Shown here: piece by piece, positions 16,083-24,752 of the stretch | Numbering within the stretch: position 1 is the stretch's first letter | Layout of the letters: each line of letters starts with the position of its first letter | NCBI RefSeq assembly: GCF_024172165.1 | Contig: NZ_JAMZEB010000004.1 | Coordinates: 1 to 64,000, forward strand | Source: Nonomuraea thailandensis | GTDB lineage: Bacteria; Actinomycetota; Actinomycetes; Streptosporangiales; Streptosporangiaceae | Direction: 5' to 3' | Length of the DNA stretch: 64,000 bases | Position numbers and translations under genes: made by a program | Notes under the pieces: model-generated | Told to the model about the DNA's origin: nothing | What the model saw: only the letters and a program-made list of their open reading frames with translations | Database searches by the model: none

Positions 16083-16386
16083 CGCGCTCCTCTCCCCCTC
16101 CATCACGTTCCGCCTGCTCGTCGACACGATTGTGGACCTCCTTCCCGCTGGCGGGATCTTCGCAGCGCAGCCAACACGGTGACCCCTGAGAGTCGCTGGC
16201 GTCACCCTGTCCCTGAACCTCCGTGAATCGTCCGCGCACACCTGGAGCGGAGTGAGGACGTCACCGCCAAAGAATCTTGAGGCTGAGGTTCACGCCCATG
16301 GCACGGGCGGGCTCTTAACTCATGAGAAGGGGGACTGCAGGTCAATCAGACCGAGGCTCCACGACACTGCTGGAGGGGATCCGCCC
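16083..16386. other. Intergenic region between divergent genes
   Basis: About 300 bases without a supported gene. It must carry the promoters of the 15813 gene and of the sigma-factor operon starting at 16387. I see no clear -10/-35 pair or long repeat. Confidence 0.5.
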
Positions 16387-16641
16387 ATGGACATGGCGAC
16401 CATCATGGTTGCTCTCGTCTCGCTCGCCCTGGTCCACGTCTGCGCGCTGCTCGGACTGCGGCTTCGATTGCGTTGGTGGGTACGGCATGAGCAGGTTCAA
16501 AGCAGGCACCTGACCGACTTAGCCACGGTGCTCGACGAAGGCGGCCGCATCGAGCTGGACGAAGAACGCGGCGAGGGGCGCCGCCTCAGCGTGAAGGTCG
16601 TACGCGGGGCCTCCAAACCAGGGAGGCAGGCGACGCGATGA
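16387..16641 (+). CDS. Small single-TM protein upstream of sigma factor (84 aa)
   Basis: The ATG (MDMATIMVALVSLALVHV) has GGAGGGG at good spacing. Residues about 5-30 form one membrane segment. The rest is a basic/acidic cytoplasmic tail (DLATVLDEGGRIELDEERGEGRRLSVKVVRG). The stop overlaps the ATG of the sigma factor gene (ATGA). A small membrane protein coupled to an ECF sigma factor could sense or sequester it, but no anti-sigma motif (such as HXXXCXXC) is present. Confidence 0.7.
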   Translation: MDMATIMVALVSLALVHVCALLGLRLRLRWWVRHEQVQSRHLTDLATVLDEGGRIELDEERGEGRRLSVKVVRGASKPGRQATR

Positions 16642-17228
16642 GCGACCACGACCCAGAGCGCACAACCTATCCGCCCGGCGTCGTACCGGACGACGACACC
16701 GAAGCGCTCCGCCAGGCGGCCACGAACGAGGCCTTCTCGTGCTTCTATCGCGCCACGATCCGTTCCCTGGTCGGCTTCCTCCTCATCCAGGGCGCCTCAC
16801 TGCCCATCGCCGCGGAAATCGCCCAGGAGGCGATGATCAAGGCATACCAGCGGTGGAACACCGTCACTCACCCGAAGGCCTGGGTGTACACGGTGGCCGG
16901 CCGCGCACTGGTCCGCCAGGTCGCCGACATCCGAGAAGACCCCTACGAGCAAACCCCCGAGCCCACCTCGCTGCTCCCTGCTCCGGACATGGCCGCCGAA
17001 TGGGAAGTCCGGCAGGACCTGCTGCGCATACTGCCCAGACTGCCGATCCGGCAGCGCCAAGTGCTGGCCTGGACCTTCGCCGGTTACACCCCCAGCGAGA
17101 TCGCCCAACAACTCCGCATCACCCCCGACGCGGTCAGAGCCAGCCTCAAAAAGGCCCGCCGCGCCGCCAGCCGACACCCCAGCGCGGCCGGCTACCACGC
17201 CGAGCCTCCAGGTGAGGAGAAATCGTGA
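16638..17228 (+). CDS. ECF-type RNA polymerase sigma factor
   Basis: 196 aa. Region 2 is about residues 30-95 (FYRATIRSLVGFLLIQGA, AAEIAQEAMIKAYQRWNTVTHPKAWVYTVAGR). Region 4 is about 130-180 (LPRLPIRQRQVLAWTFAGYTPSEIAQQLRITPDAVRASLKKARR). Region 3 is absent, as in group 4 sigma factors. It is the middle gene of a three-gene coupled operon (ATGA overlap before, GTGA overlap after), so its activity probably depends on one of its partners. Confidence 0.88.
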   Translation: MSDHDPERTTYPPGVVPDDDTEALRQAATNEAFSCFYRATIRSLVGFLLIQGASLPIAAEIAQEAMIKAYQRWNTVTHPKAWVYTVAGRALVRQVADIREDPYEQTPEPTSLLPAPDMAAEWEVRQDLLRILPRLPIRQRQVLAWTFAGYTPSEIAQQLRITPDAVRASLKKARRAASRHPSAAGYHAEPPGEEKS

Positions 17229-18262
17229 CGATGGCACGCCAGCCCGACGACCACGACGCCGTCACTCAGCAGTTCCTGACCGATCTCGACCGCATCCTCG
17301 ACGTCGAGGCAGGCCTACGCGAGGTCATGCTGAACGCTCAGCACGCCACCTTCGCCCGCGCCCTCGACCACGTCCTTGACGTCGAAGCGGGACTGCGCGA
17401 AATCTTGCCCACCTCAAGCGCCGCCCAGAGGCCGCCCAGGCTCGATCATGCTGCCACCGACATCCTCCAGCTCGTGTCGGCCCATAGCCGCCTTCTGCTC
17501 CGCAAGCATCCCAACGTCGTTGCGAAGTGGCGGCAACTGCGCCGGACCAAGGGACTGGTCTACTCCCTAGAACGTGAACTCGGCGGCGCCGTGACGAGCA
17601 CCAACCATCTCTTCTCGCTGGTGAACAGCGCGGAGGAGGCCGAGTGGGATCGGGTGGCCTCGTGGCTGTTCAGTCTCAAGGAATCTCTCGAAAAGATCAT
17701 CATCAGGTTTCAGGATCTGATCGAGGAACTGGGCGATGCTGCCGCAACCGAATCCGCGTCCGTCATCGACATGCTGAAGGGGCTCCTCCAAACCGTCCGT
17801 GCTTTGTACGACGACAGCCAGAAGGCTTGGCACGCCCACCAGGAGAGCCACGTCGACCACATCCACGCCCAGCAACTCCTCAAGCAGCGGCACCGCATCA
17901 CCGCCGGCTTGGAGACAGCACGGGGATGTGCCATCAGGCAGTCGCTGGCCGCTATCGACGCTCGCGTCCAGGCGATCAACGAAGCGATCAGAACAGTACT
18001 TGGCCGGTTCGACCTGCCGGCCTTCACCGCGACATCGGTGGAGGACTTCCTCGACGACTTCACAACCTCCGACCTGCGCGACCTCGACTTGGCCGATGTC
18101 GATCTCGCAGGCGTGCGCTGGTCACTGCCTGGCACACTGTGGCCGTCCTTGATCGACATCGAAGATATGAAGGCTCGCTCGTTCGAGCTTGAGGAAGAGC
18201 CCGGGACCTACGTCGTCCACCGCGGCAGAGCGACCGTCCGCGACTTCGTCGAACTGGGCTAA
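17225..18262 (+). CDS. Hypothetical partner of the ECF sigma factor (345 aa)
   Basis: GTG start within a GTGA overlap with the sigma gene. Near the N-terminus the motif LDVEAGLREV/I occurs twice (about residues 22-31 and 50-59), a duplicated short helix. The middle is long helical (SLKESLEKIIIRFQDLIEELGD, AWHAHQESHVDHIHAQQLLKQRHR). Near the C-terminus, DLRDLDLADVDLAGVRWSLPGTLWP resembles a single pentapeptide-type strand found in actinomycete proteins. No enzyme motif is seen. Its position suggests it senses a signal or restrains the sigma factor; that is inference. Confidence 0.7.
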   Translation: MTMARQPDDHDAVTQQFLTDLDRILDVEAGLREVMLNAQHATFARALDHVLDVEAGLREILPTSSAAQRPPRLDHAATDILQLVSAHSRLLLRKHPNVVAKWRQLRRTKGLVYSLERELGGAVTSTNHLFSLVNSAEEAEWDRVASWLFSLKESLEKIIIRFQDLIEELGDAAATESASVIDMLKGLLQTVRALYDDSQKAWHAHQESHVDHIHAQQLLKQRHRITAGLETARGCAIRQSLAAIDARVQAINEAIRTVLGRFDLPAFTATSVEDFLDDFTTSDLRDLDLADVDLAGVRWSLPGTLWPSLIDIEDMKARSFELEEEPGTYVVHRGRATVRDFVELG

Positions 18263-18378
18263 CGGCCAAGCACACAAAGAGCATCGCGCTCGCGTCGCGT
18301 CCGGGTTGCCAGGCTGCACGCGGAGTCGCGCGAGCCCACCTGCGCTGCCGTACGCGTGTTCGATACATTGGTTCGGCC

Positions 18379-19011
18379 ATGTCTGATCCACCGGCGGTAA
18401 AGATCTTGCCTGATAGGGCCGGCTACCTGCTCAAGCGGCGCACCCTCGCCAGTGGACGGCAGGAGGTGCTGGTCTCTTGGACGGACATCACGTCCGGGCC
18501 TCGGGGAGGATTGGTTTCCCGTGAGGAATGGCTGCCCATGGAGCGGGTGAGACTGCTGCAGGGACTCGACTACAGCGGCGTCGATCACGAGCACCTCACC
18601 GCGAACCCCGACGGCTCCACCGCCGGACCGATGCCCGCCGATCGGGCCCCCCGTCTCAGCCCGCGGCCCACTGGTTGGCCCGCAGAGATGCCCCTGCCCG
18701 ACGACGACCCCGGCTGGGCCGGCCAGGCAACCGCGTGGCTGCTGGAGTGCATCCCGCCGGACTTCAGAGCCCACGCCGTGGTGCACGACCCCAGCGTGCT
18801 GACCTGGATGGCCGCCGGCCACGTCCAGCACGCCCTGGTCGCGCTCCGCGCCGGTTACCGCACGGCGGCAGTCGACCTCAAGCCGCACCTGCCGCCGCAC
18901 GCGATCGCCGATGCGCTGGAGGCCTACCGCGTCGAGGGCCGCCGGCTGACCGAGGCCGCCGCCGCCATCAAGGTCGTGGGCGCGGCGCTGCGCGCACACG
19001 GGAGAAGTTGA
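18379..19011 (+). CDS. Hypothetical protein (210 aa)
   Basis: ATG at 18379 (MSDPPAVKILPDRAGYLLK), without a good RBS. The N-terminal half looks like a small beta domain (GYLLKRRTLASGRQEVLVSWTD). A Pro/Asp linker follows, and the C-terminal half is helical (AGQATAWLLECIPPDFRAHAVVHDPSVLTWMAAGHVQHALVALRAGYR). There is no membrane segment. The family is not recognised. Confidence 0.6.
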   Translation: MSDPPAVKILPDRAGYLLKRRTLASGRQEVLVSWTDITSGPRGGLVSREEWLPMERVRLLQGLDYSGVDHEHLTANPDGSTAGPMPADRAPRLSPRPTGWPAEMPLPDDDPGWAGQATAWLLECIPPDFRAHAVVHDPSVLTWMAAGHVQHALVALRAGYRTAAVDLKPHLPPHAIADALEAYRVEGRRLTEAAAAIKVVGAALRAHGRS

Positions 19012-19434
19012 CGCCGAGCCTCGTCAGCAAGGGGCCGATGCCCGGTTCAGCGCAACAACGTGAGGAAGAGCATCACCACCGTGGCGATGGACGGCGGGAT
19101 GGTAATGATCACGGCCATCCACGCAGGGCCGATGAGGTGGATGCGGCGCGAGCCGCCGAGCCGTGCGACGCCACCAGGCGTTGCATGAACAGCGAGGGCA
19201 GTGGGCGGGAGCGAGGGTGGGCATGGGTCTCCTATGCGTGGGGCCCGGGTCGCTCGTCCGGCCTGCTGCTGCCAGCTTGCCTCACACGCCTCGCTCGTGC
19301 GCGCTGTGTGGGCGAAAATCTGTTCGGTTCCGGGGTGGCGCGTCGGAAGGAAGAGGCACCGCCAAGCAAAGTCTTGTCTCCGCGTCCGCCAGATGTGATC
19401 TCACCCGAACATCCTTCATGACAAGGTGCGCCGC
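19012..19434. other. Gap with no convincing gene
   Basis: About 420 bases. On the minus strand near 19060-19160 one frame encodes a hydrophobic stretch (WMAVIITIPPSIATVVMLF) ending LTLLR and a stop. The frame with a good RBS (AGGAG before ATG 19224) reads unnaturally. A frameshifted remnant of a small membrane protein gene is possible; otherwise nothing is seen. Confidence 0.3.
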
Positions 19435-19878
19435 ATGGCTACTGATCAAGTAACGGCGACCAAGACATCGAAGCAACCCCACACGCAGGACCCGGCGAAA
19501 GATCCGGCCTACATGATCACATCGGCCGAGATGCGTGACCTGAAGGACCTGAAGGAGTTCCGACTTGCACTACAAATGATTCACGGCGTAGACCCATGTG
19601 AGGACTGTCCCGAAACCCCGTTCCGTGCCCTGTGGAAGGCGTTCAAGGACGAAGCGGATGCTGATCGAGTCGTCAAGGCAATCCTCCGGGTGGCCGCAAG
19701 CATGGTCGCCGACCTGTGCCCCAGCTCGCACGACTCCTCGCCCGCACCCGACGACACCAGCGAATCGCGACTAGACCTGCTGCGAAAGTATGCCGGGCTC
19801 TACTTGATCAACTTCCATCCGCATGCGCTACCGCAAACTGCGGCACCTTCAGCACAGAGCACGGATGAACCGGATTGA
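19435..19878 (+). CDS. Hypothetical protein (147 aa)
   Basis: ATG of MATDQVTATKTSKQPHT with AAGGTG 8 bases upstream. A polar N-terminus precedes a helical core (EMRDLKDLKEFRLALQMIHGVDPCEDCPETPFRALWKAF) containing a CEDC pair, then VVKAILRVAASMVADLC. Codon use is less GC-biased than in its neighbours, suggesting separate acquisition. There is no membrane segment and no recognised family. Confidence 0.6.
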   Translation: MATDQVTATKTSKQPHTQDPAKDPAYMITSAEMRDLKDLKEFRLALQMIHGVDPCEDCPETPFRALWKAFKDEADADRVVKAILRVAASMVADLCPSSHDSSPAPDDTSESRLDLLRKYAGLYLINFHPHALPQTAAPSAQSTDEPD

Positions 19879-20124
19879 GTCCTCTCGCGGCGGCTCGACG
19901 TCGGCTGGCGCTGCAGAGGCCCGAGATGATTGCCGCCGCGGAACCTCCGCGAAACGTCGTGGATGGGGGCAGTCAAAGGAGTGGGAGGTGCCTTGTGGGC
20001 GTCGAGGGGGTCTTGTAGGGGTTGGGCCGTATGTCTCCGCAGGTTCTGTGGACGTGGCCTGCACTCGGGGGCCGAAAGCGCCGAGGGCGCCCTTCGCCGT
20101 GCGCAGGGCGCCCTCCGTTGCTGA

Positions 20125-20138
20125 TGACAAATTTGTCA
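20125..20138. promoter_or_regulatory. TGACAAA/TTTGTCA palindrome, possible partition site
   Basis: A perfect 14-bp palindrome lies 7 bp beyond the stop of the putative ParB gene. It shares the TGACAA half-word with the inverted repeat upstream of parA at 21859-21882, so the par operon is bracketed by related sites. Confidence 0.4.
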
Positions 20139-20144
20139 ACAAGA

Positions 20145-20993
20145 TCAACTTTCGGGCCCGAACTCCGATTCCAGTATCCCCACTGCCTGTCGTAGAGCAG
20201 GAAAGAGTACGCCCTTGCCCCAGTCCGGGTCCTCCTTGGCAGCCTCGATGAGACGCTTCCCCTGGCCGTCGCCCACCAGATCGGCGAACTCGCGGAAGCG
20301 CGCCAAATTTTTCGAGAAGGTGGCAGCCCCACTCTCGGTCTCGGCTTCCTCGGGAGGGGGGAGGTAACCCTTGGCCCGGGCGACCCGAACAAGGGCGGCC
20401 GCGGACTTCTTGCCTTCCGTGGAGTCCCACACGTCGTACAGGGCTTCGCGGCCATGCTCTTCCAATACCGGCCGGACCGCGCTGGCCTGTCCCTCATTGA
20501 GATCCCTGTCCACGCCGTGCTCGGCGAGTGCCTCCACGACGGGGATGTCGGCTATGACGCGAGACACGTACGACGGATGCCAAGGATGCTCGTTCTTGAG
20601 GTAGGCCGTGAACGAGGTGTAGCCCTTGTCTCGGAACAGTTCATGGTCACGGATGGCGGCCAGGGCCCGGCCGACAGCGAGAAGCCACTGCGTGGTGATC
20701 GCGGTGATGTGCTTCTCGCAGTCCTCCAGAGTGGGCACGTCCCCGCGAGCCAGCTTCTCCACGAACGCGTCTGCAGGCATCGGCGCGGCAGGATCCGGTG
20801 CGTGGACAACCTCTGCGCCGGTGGCGTCTGGTGCCGGCGTCGACCAGGCGTCATCGGCCCGGTTCGTCATCGCCGCAGCTTCCTGCTGTGCCTTCTCCAG
20901 CCGATCGAAGGCGTCCTCCGCCGCATTGCCCCGGTTGGCGGCCCGCCTTCGCTGAGGCGGCCGATGCTGCTCGCGAGTGTCCGGAGGGGTCAC
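20145..20993 (-). CDS. ParA-partner (non-canonical ParB-like) protein
   Basis: 282 aa, coupled to parA by an ATGA overlap. The core (about residues 95-190) reads VGRALAAIRDHELFRDKGYTSFTAYLKNEHPWHPSYVSRVIADIPVVEALAEHG, with a later DLNEGQASAVRPVLEEHG. This is the HTH pattern of DUF3102/KorB-like plasmid proteins. The classical ParB CTP-binding box (GERR) is absent. It probably binds the centromere and hands it to ParA; that role is inferred from operon position. Confidence 0.6.
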   Translation of the reverse strand: MTPPDTREQHRPPQRRRAANRGNAAEDAFDRLEKAQQEAAAMTNRADDAWSTPAPDATGAEVVHAPDPAAPMPADAFVEKLARGDVPTLEDCEKHITAITTQWLLAVGRALAAIRDHELFRDKGYTSFTAYLKNEHPWHPSYVSRVIADIPVVEALAEHGVDRDLNEGQASAVRPVLEEHGREALYDVWDSTEGKKSAAALVRVARAKGYLPPPEEAETESGAATFSKNLARFREFADLVGDGQGKRLIEAAKEDPDWGKGVLFPALRQAVGILESEFGPES

Positions 20994-21802
20994 CTACGGC
21001 CTCCCTGCACACCGGGCACCTCATCGAGCCCCAGCGCGAACGCCGCCAGCTCGGCGACTACCTTGCCGTACTCCCGGAAAGTGCGCGGGAACATGCCGAA
21101 CGCCTCCGCGTAGCGGATGGAGTCGTACAGCGGCGTGGAGAACACCGGGTAGTCCTTCTTCTCCACCCGGGCATAGGAAGTCCGGAGCAAATTCGTGTCG
21201 TTCGCGCCCGCCTGCTTGGCCCGGGCGAACAGAACGATCGCGGCCAGCTCGCCACCCTGGGCGCCCTTGAGAGCGTCCATCTGCTCCGCCACCTTGAACG
21301 TGGAGTCGAGCTGGGCGGTGTCCATGGGCGTCGGCTGGCAGGGGATCACGAAGGTATCGGTCACCATCAGCCCGGCGCGCAGGATGTCGTCGTGCTGAGG
21401 GCTGGTGTCGATGACCAGATGCTTGAACTGCCCCTCCATGGCAGTCACCCGTTTGGCCAGATCCGGAGTTGCCCAGGGCATGACGGTCAGGTTGATCGGC
21501 CATTCGTCGCCGGCACCGAGCTTCCACATGAGGCTGCTCTGGTTCTTCGGATCACCGTCGACCAGCAGGACGGGGTCACCGGTCAGCGCGAGGGCCAGGG
21601 CCAGATGGACGGCGGTTGTCGTCTTGTTGACGCCGCCCTTCATGTTGCCGATCGTGATACGGATGGGCCGACCGGCAATGGCCGCGACCACGCTCTCGAA
21701 CTGGGCCCGGTCGGTGGGCGTGAGGAGGCTCCAGATCCCAGCGAGCTGTTCCTGGACAGCTGCGGCATCGAGCTGGACGGGGGTTGAGGGTGGAGTCGTC
21801 AC
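20990..21802 (-). CDS. parA: ParA-type partition ATPase
   Basis: 270 aa Walker-type ParA/Soj ATPase that positions plasmid copies on the nucleoid. The deviant Walker A is NMKGGVNKTTTAVHLALA (K55-T62). It keeps the signature Lys and KT but has Asn where most ParAs have the second Gly (KGGVGKTT). Walker A' is VLLVDGDPKNQSSL and Walker B is HLVIDTSPQHDDIL. The N-terminus (about 45 residues) is a short extension. It is first in the operon with the 20145 gene; an inverted repeat 57 bp upstream is a likely operator or parS. Confidence 0.88.
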   Translation of the reverse strand: MTTPPSTPVQLDAAAVQEQLAGIWSLLTPTDRAQFESVVAAIAGRPIRITIGNMKGGVNKTTTAVHLALALALTGDPVLLVDGDPKNQSSLMWKLGAGDEWPINLTVMPWATPDLAKRVTAMEGQFKHLVIDTSPQHDDILRAGLMVTDTFVIPCQPTPMDTAQLDSTFKVAEQMDALKGAQGGELAAIVLFARAKQAGANDTNLLRTSYARVEKKDYPVFSTPLYDSIRYAEAFGMFPRTFREYGKVVAELAAFALGLDEVPGVQGGRR

Positions 21803-21858
21803 GGCATCATCTCGCCATGTCGGCCGGAGTGGGCGGTCATGTGGTCCTCCTGTGATGA

Positions 21859-21882
21859 GTTGTCACTGACGCCAGTGACAAC
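21859..21882. promoter_or_regulatory. Inverted repeat upstream of parA (operator or parS)
   Basis: GTTGTCACTG (21859-21868) and CAGTGACAAC (21873-21882) are perfect arms around ACGC, just upstream of the parA start. This suits autoregulation by the partition proteins or a centromere. Confidence 0.6.
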
Positions 21883-21920
21883 CGACATCCTAGAGAGACC
21901 CTCACCGGCAGGCACGCAGA

Positions 21921-21951
21921 AAGGCCGCCCCCGGCGAGCGGGGGCGGCCTT
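21921..21951 (-). terminator. Hairpin terminator
   Basis: Perfect 13-bp arms (AAGGCCGCCCCCG, 21921-21933, with its complement 21939-21951) and a 5-base loop. It lies 51 bp downstream of the 22003 gene on the minus strand and separates it from the parA promoter. Confidence 0.8.
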
Positions 21952-22002
21952 CCTAGGCTTCTCATCACAGAAGTTACGGCGATGATACCTCTGCCGGCCC
22001 GG

Positions 22003-23103
22003 CTAACTGCTTCTGATCATCCGAAGGGGAGGACGGCCTGGGGGCGGCCCCATGGGATACCCGTTACCCGCCATCAAGACAGGAGCCAGACCATGCAGGT
22101 GGCCGATGACGTCCTCACGAGTGAGCCGGAGCTGGCGGGCAATGTCGGCCGGGCGCACCTGCTGGCCCTGCCCGGCCGTCAGCAGGTCGGTAAGCACCTG
22201 CGAGGTCTCCCCACCCACGAACGGCGCGGCAAACCGATGCAGGTTGGCGCACGCGCTGCGGTAGTCCTCCCCGTCCAGCAGGCCCATGCCACGCAACCGG
22301 TGAGCCAACGCCATTCCGGGCACCTTCAAGGCACGGCTCACATCTTGAATGCGGTCGCTGCCGGCGCGATACAGCGTCCGGCCCAGCAGATCGGGAGCCG
22401 GCATCAGGAAGTGGGCGGCGAACTCGTCCGCGGCCGTCTCGGCCTCACTGCTGGCCGGTGATGCTTCACCACGGTGCAACACCAGGTGCGCCAGCTCGTG
22501 GGCAGCCTCCACCCGGGCTTCTGCGCCGCCGCCCGCCTGGCCGAGGAACAAGAACGGCACACCGCGCCAGTACAACGAGAAGCTCCCCACATCGGCGCAG
22601 TCGGGCGGCAGCGCATAGACACGCACCCCGTGCCTCTCCAGCAGACGGATCATGTTCGAGACCGGCGCCTGCCCCAGCCCCCAACTGATCCGGACCACCT
22701 GCGCGGCCGTCTCCGGGTCCGTCCCCGGCAAGCGCGGCACGTCCGGATCGGGCCGGCTGACGCGCTCCTCCACCCACTCATTGATGAGAATGCCGATTCG
22801 GGCGGCGCTGCGGCCAGCGTTCTTGCGTCCCGCGGTGTGCTTGATGGCCGCGCGGAAGCTGATCGCCGGCTCAGGTACCTCCTCCAGGTCTTCTCCGAGA
22901 AAAAAGCCTTCAGGAAAATCCAGAGCGTCGGCGAGGCAGGAACGGGCCTGCGGGCTTGGGCTGCGCTCGCCCCGCTCGTATGCCGACACCGAGCGCGGGC
23001 TCACACCGCTGAGCTGAGCCAAGCCCAGGACCGTCAGCCCACGGCGCTTGCGCGCCAACACCAGACGTGAGGGGGCGAAAAACCCGGACGGAGAACTCAT
23101 CAC
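22003..23103 (-). CDS. XRE regulator fused to ImmA/IrrE metallopeptidase
   Basis: 366 aa. An N-terminal XRE helix-turn-helix (about residues 15-70: LARKRRGLTVLGLAQLSGVSPRSVSAYERGERSPSP) precedes an ImmA/IrrE (COG2856) protease domain. That domain carries the zinc site H202-E-L-A-H206 and a downstream Glu-rich helix (SEAETAADEFAAHFLMPAPDL). Such proteins often cleave a partner repressor or antitoxin. The start is GTG 23103 or ATG 23100. It follows the 23215 gene on the same strand at 111 bp, and the two are probably a functional pair. Confidence 0.88.
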   Translation of the reverse strand: MMSSPSGFFAPSRLVLARKRRGLTVLGLAQLSGVSPRSVSAYERGERSPSPQARSCLADALDFPEGFFLGEDLEEVPEPAISFRAAIKHTAGRKNAGRSAARIGILINEWVEERVSRPDPDVPRLPGTDPETAAQVVRISWGLGQAPVSNMIRLLERHGVRVYALPPDCADVGSFSLYWRGVPFLFLGQAGGGAEARVEAAHELAHLVLHRGEASPASSEAETAADEFAAHFLMPAPDLLGRTLYRAGSDRIQDVSRALKVPGMALAHRLRGMGLLDGEDYRSACANLHRFAAPFVGGETSQVLTDLLTAGQGQQVRPADIARQLRLTREDVIGHLHGLAPVLMAGNGYPMGPPPGRPPLRMIRSS

Positions 23104-23214
23104 ATCAACCAGACGTTGGAAGCTCGGACGGGGACTACACCGTGGCGCATCCTCCGCTGATCGGCCAAGAGAGACGACCCATCATCCTCGCCTCAGCCTC
23201 TCCCGTCACTGATT

Positions 23215-23847
23215 TCACGCCTCCTCTCCGAGATCCTTTCCCGCCAGAGCCGGCAGCAGAATCCGCTCGCTCCAGCTGTCCACGTACCCCTTCGACGTGA
23301 TCGACAGGGGCAGCGACAACTCCGAGCGAATCTCCGCCGGCATCGCGTTGTACAGCAGCAGCCATACGACATGCGGCTCTCCGCCGGTCGGTCCGGTCAC
23401 CTCCGCCAGCGCCTCACCGATCTCCTCGCCCGGCACCTCCTCCTCGAACAGCGCAGGCTGCACGAAGCGCTCGTTCCTCTCCACCAGATGCGCCGTCGCT
23501 GGCCCCTTGGCGTACCTCGTCGTCGGCTGCATACCGGGCAGACGAAGACCGGTGCACTCGTCACCCGTGGTGGCCACGATCGCGAACTCACCCTCCGGAT
23601 GGATCGTCCGGGGCAGATTCCGCGGGTTGTCGTATGTCCAGCCGCGCATCGTCAACCGCTCCCGCAGAAAGCGGTTGGTCTTGCCCCAGCGGCCGATGCC
23701 AGGAGTGTTGGGCGGATCGAGATGGGTGTACAAACGCGCCTCACGATCCGCCGCGAGCAGCGCATGCTCGATATCGGACCAGCTCAGCCCCAACTCCTCC
23801 AGCCGCCGATGGGCCTCGTCGTCTTCATGGAACGCAGGTTCCGCCAT
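23215..23847 (-). CDS. Hypothetical protein paired with ImmA/IrrE regulator (210 aa)
   Basis: The ATG of MAEPAFHEDDEAHRRLEELG has GGAGGT right upstream. Residues 1-60 are helical. The middle is mixed alpha/beta (GIGRWGKTNRFLRERLTMRGWTYDNPRNLPRTIHPEGEFAIVATTGDECTG). The C-terminal part (EPHVVWLLLYNAMPAEIRSELSLPLSITSKGYVDSWSERILLP) has no membrane span. Its place just before an XRE-ImmA gene suggests a toxin-like or regulated partner, or the substrate of the protease; the function is not known. Confidence 0.65.
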   Translation of the reverse strand: MAEPAFHEDDEAHRRLEELGLSWSDIEHALLAADREARLYTHLDPPNTPGIGRWGKTNRFLRERLTMRGWTYDNPRNLPRTIHPEGEFAIVATTGDECTGLRLPGMQPTTRYAKGPATAHLVERNERFVQPALFEEEVPGEEIGEALAEVTGPTGGEPHVVWLLLYNAMPAEIRSELSLPLSITSKGYVDSWSERILLPALAGKDLGEEA

Positions 23848-24018
23848 CAGACCTCCCTCGCCAGGTCAAGGTCCTCACGGGCGGATTGTCCGTTCAAGCT
23901 GGCAGACCATCAAGATTGCCGAAGGGCACAGCACCGTAGACCAGCCGTAAGCTGACGCCCACCCCTCCGGCGCTCGCCGCCCTGGGCTGGAGACACGACG
24001 CACAGGTGTCAGCAGAGG

Positions 24019-24366
24019 TCAGTGGCCGTAATCGTCCGTGACGTACTCGAGGAGCTTCTCGGACGACTTCACGATCTCCTTGGCGAGCGGACGACCAAAG
24101 CCGTTCTTACCCACCTGCTTCAGTCGCGCCTCGCGCTCGTCAGGACGGCAGTTGGTCGGATGCAAGCCGTAGTTCATGATCTGCAGTTCGAGGCACCTCA
24201 CCAGGAACGTGAAGTCTTCACGGTTGCCGTTCCGATACGTGCTGAGGAACTCGTAGATCAGCCCTACGGAATCCGAGACCTCCGCTGGGTCCCAACACCG
24301 TTCAGTCAGACAGGAAGCCCATCGGTACGCTTCCAGCATCCGTTCGCGCTCTGTCACCGCGCCCAT
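24019..24366 (-). CDS. Hypothetical protein (115 aa)
   Basis: ATG of MGAVTERERMLEAYRWASCL. A compact helical protein (SDSVGLIYEFLSTYRNGNREDFTFLVRCLELQIMNYGLHPTN) with a basic C-terminal helix (GFGRPLAKEIVKSSEKLLEYV). There is no catalytic or membrane signature. It lies downstream of the TnpB element and may be the original neighbour of that insertion site. The family is not recognised. Confidence 0.6.
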   Translation of the reverse strand: MGAVTERERMLEAYRWASCLTERCWDPAEVSDSVGLIYEFLSTYRNGNREDFTFLVRCLELQIMNYGLHPTNCRPDEREARLKQVGKNGFGRPLAKEIVKSSEKLLEYVTDDYGH

Positions 24367-24506
24367 CGTGGCCCCCTGTTTCAGGCAGTTCCACGTACTC
24401 GCTGTACGTGCTGTACCCAGAGATGACCCTGGTGAGTCAGAGGGCGTTGGTAAGGGGCACAGCCATCTTGGCGGCCAGCGTTCGGACGGCCCCGAAACGG
24501 CCTCCT

Positions 24507-24752
24507 CCGTCCCCCGAGGGACGGTGTGCCCATCCGGGGATTCTGATCGTTTCCGCTGCCCTGCCCGGTACCACTTGGGCGATCGTTCCCTACGCCCGCA
24601 GTACAAGACCCTTGCTGCAAGGGAACGCCAACAGGTTGCCCTGCTGGGGATGGCGCTGGTCCCTCAAGGGGGGCCAACGTCTTCCCGCTTCCTCGCTCTG
24701 TGCCCGTCCACCCCCGAGGGGCGGAAGGGCTTACCGGAGCTCCGCGGGCGTT
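24507..24752 (-). ncRNA. Candidate omega-RNA (reRNA) and right end of the TnpB element
   Basis: The 3' flank of tnpB is GC-rich, gene-free and full of hairpins. On the minus strand it ends with CAGAATCCCCGG and then the stem CCGTCCC-TCGG-GGGACGG (24524-24507). TnpB guide RNAs usually overlap the 3' end of tnpB and finish in such a stem at the element's right end, with the guide just beyond. The exact 3' end is not proven. Confidence 0.4.
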
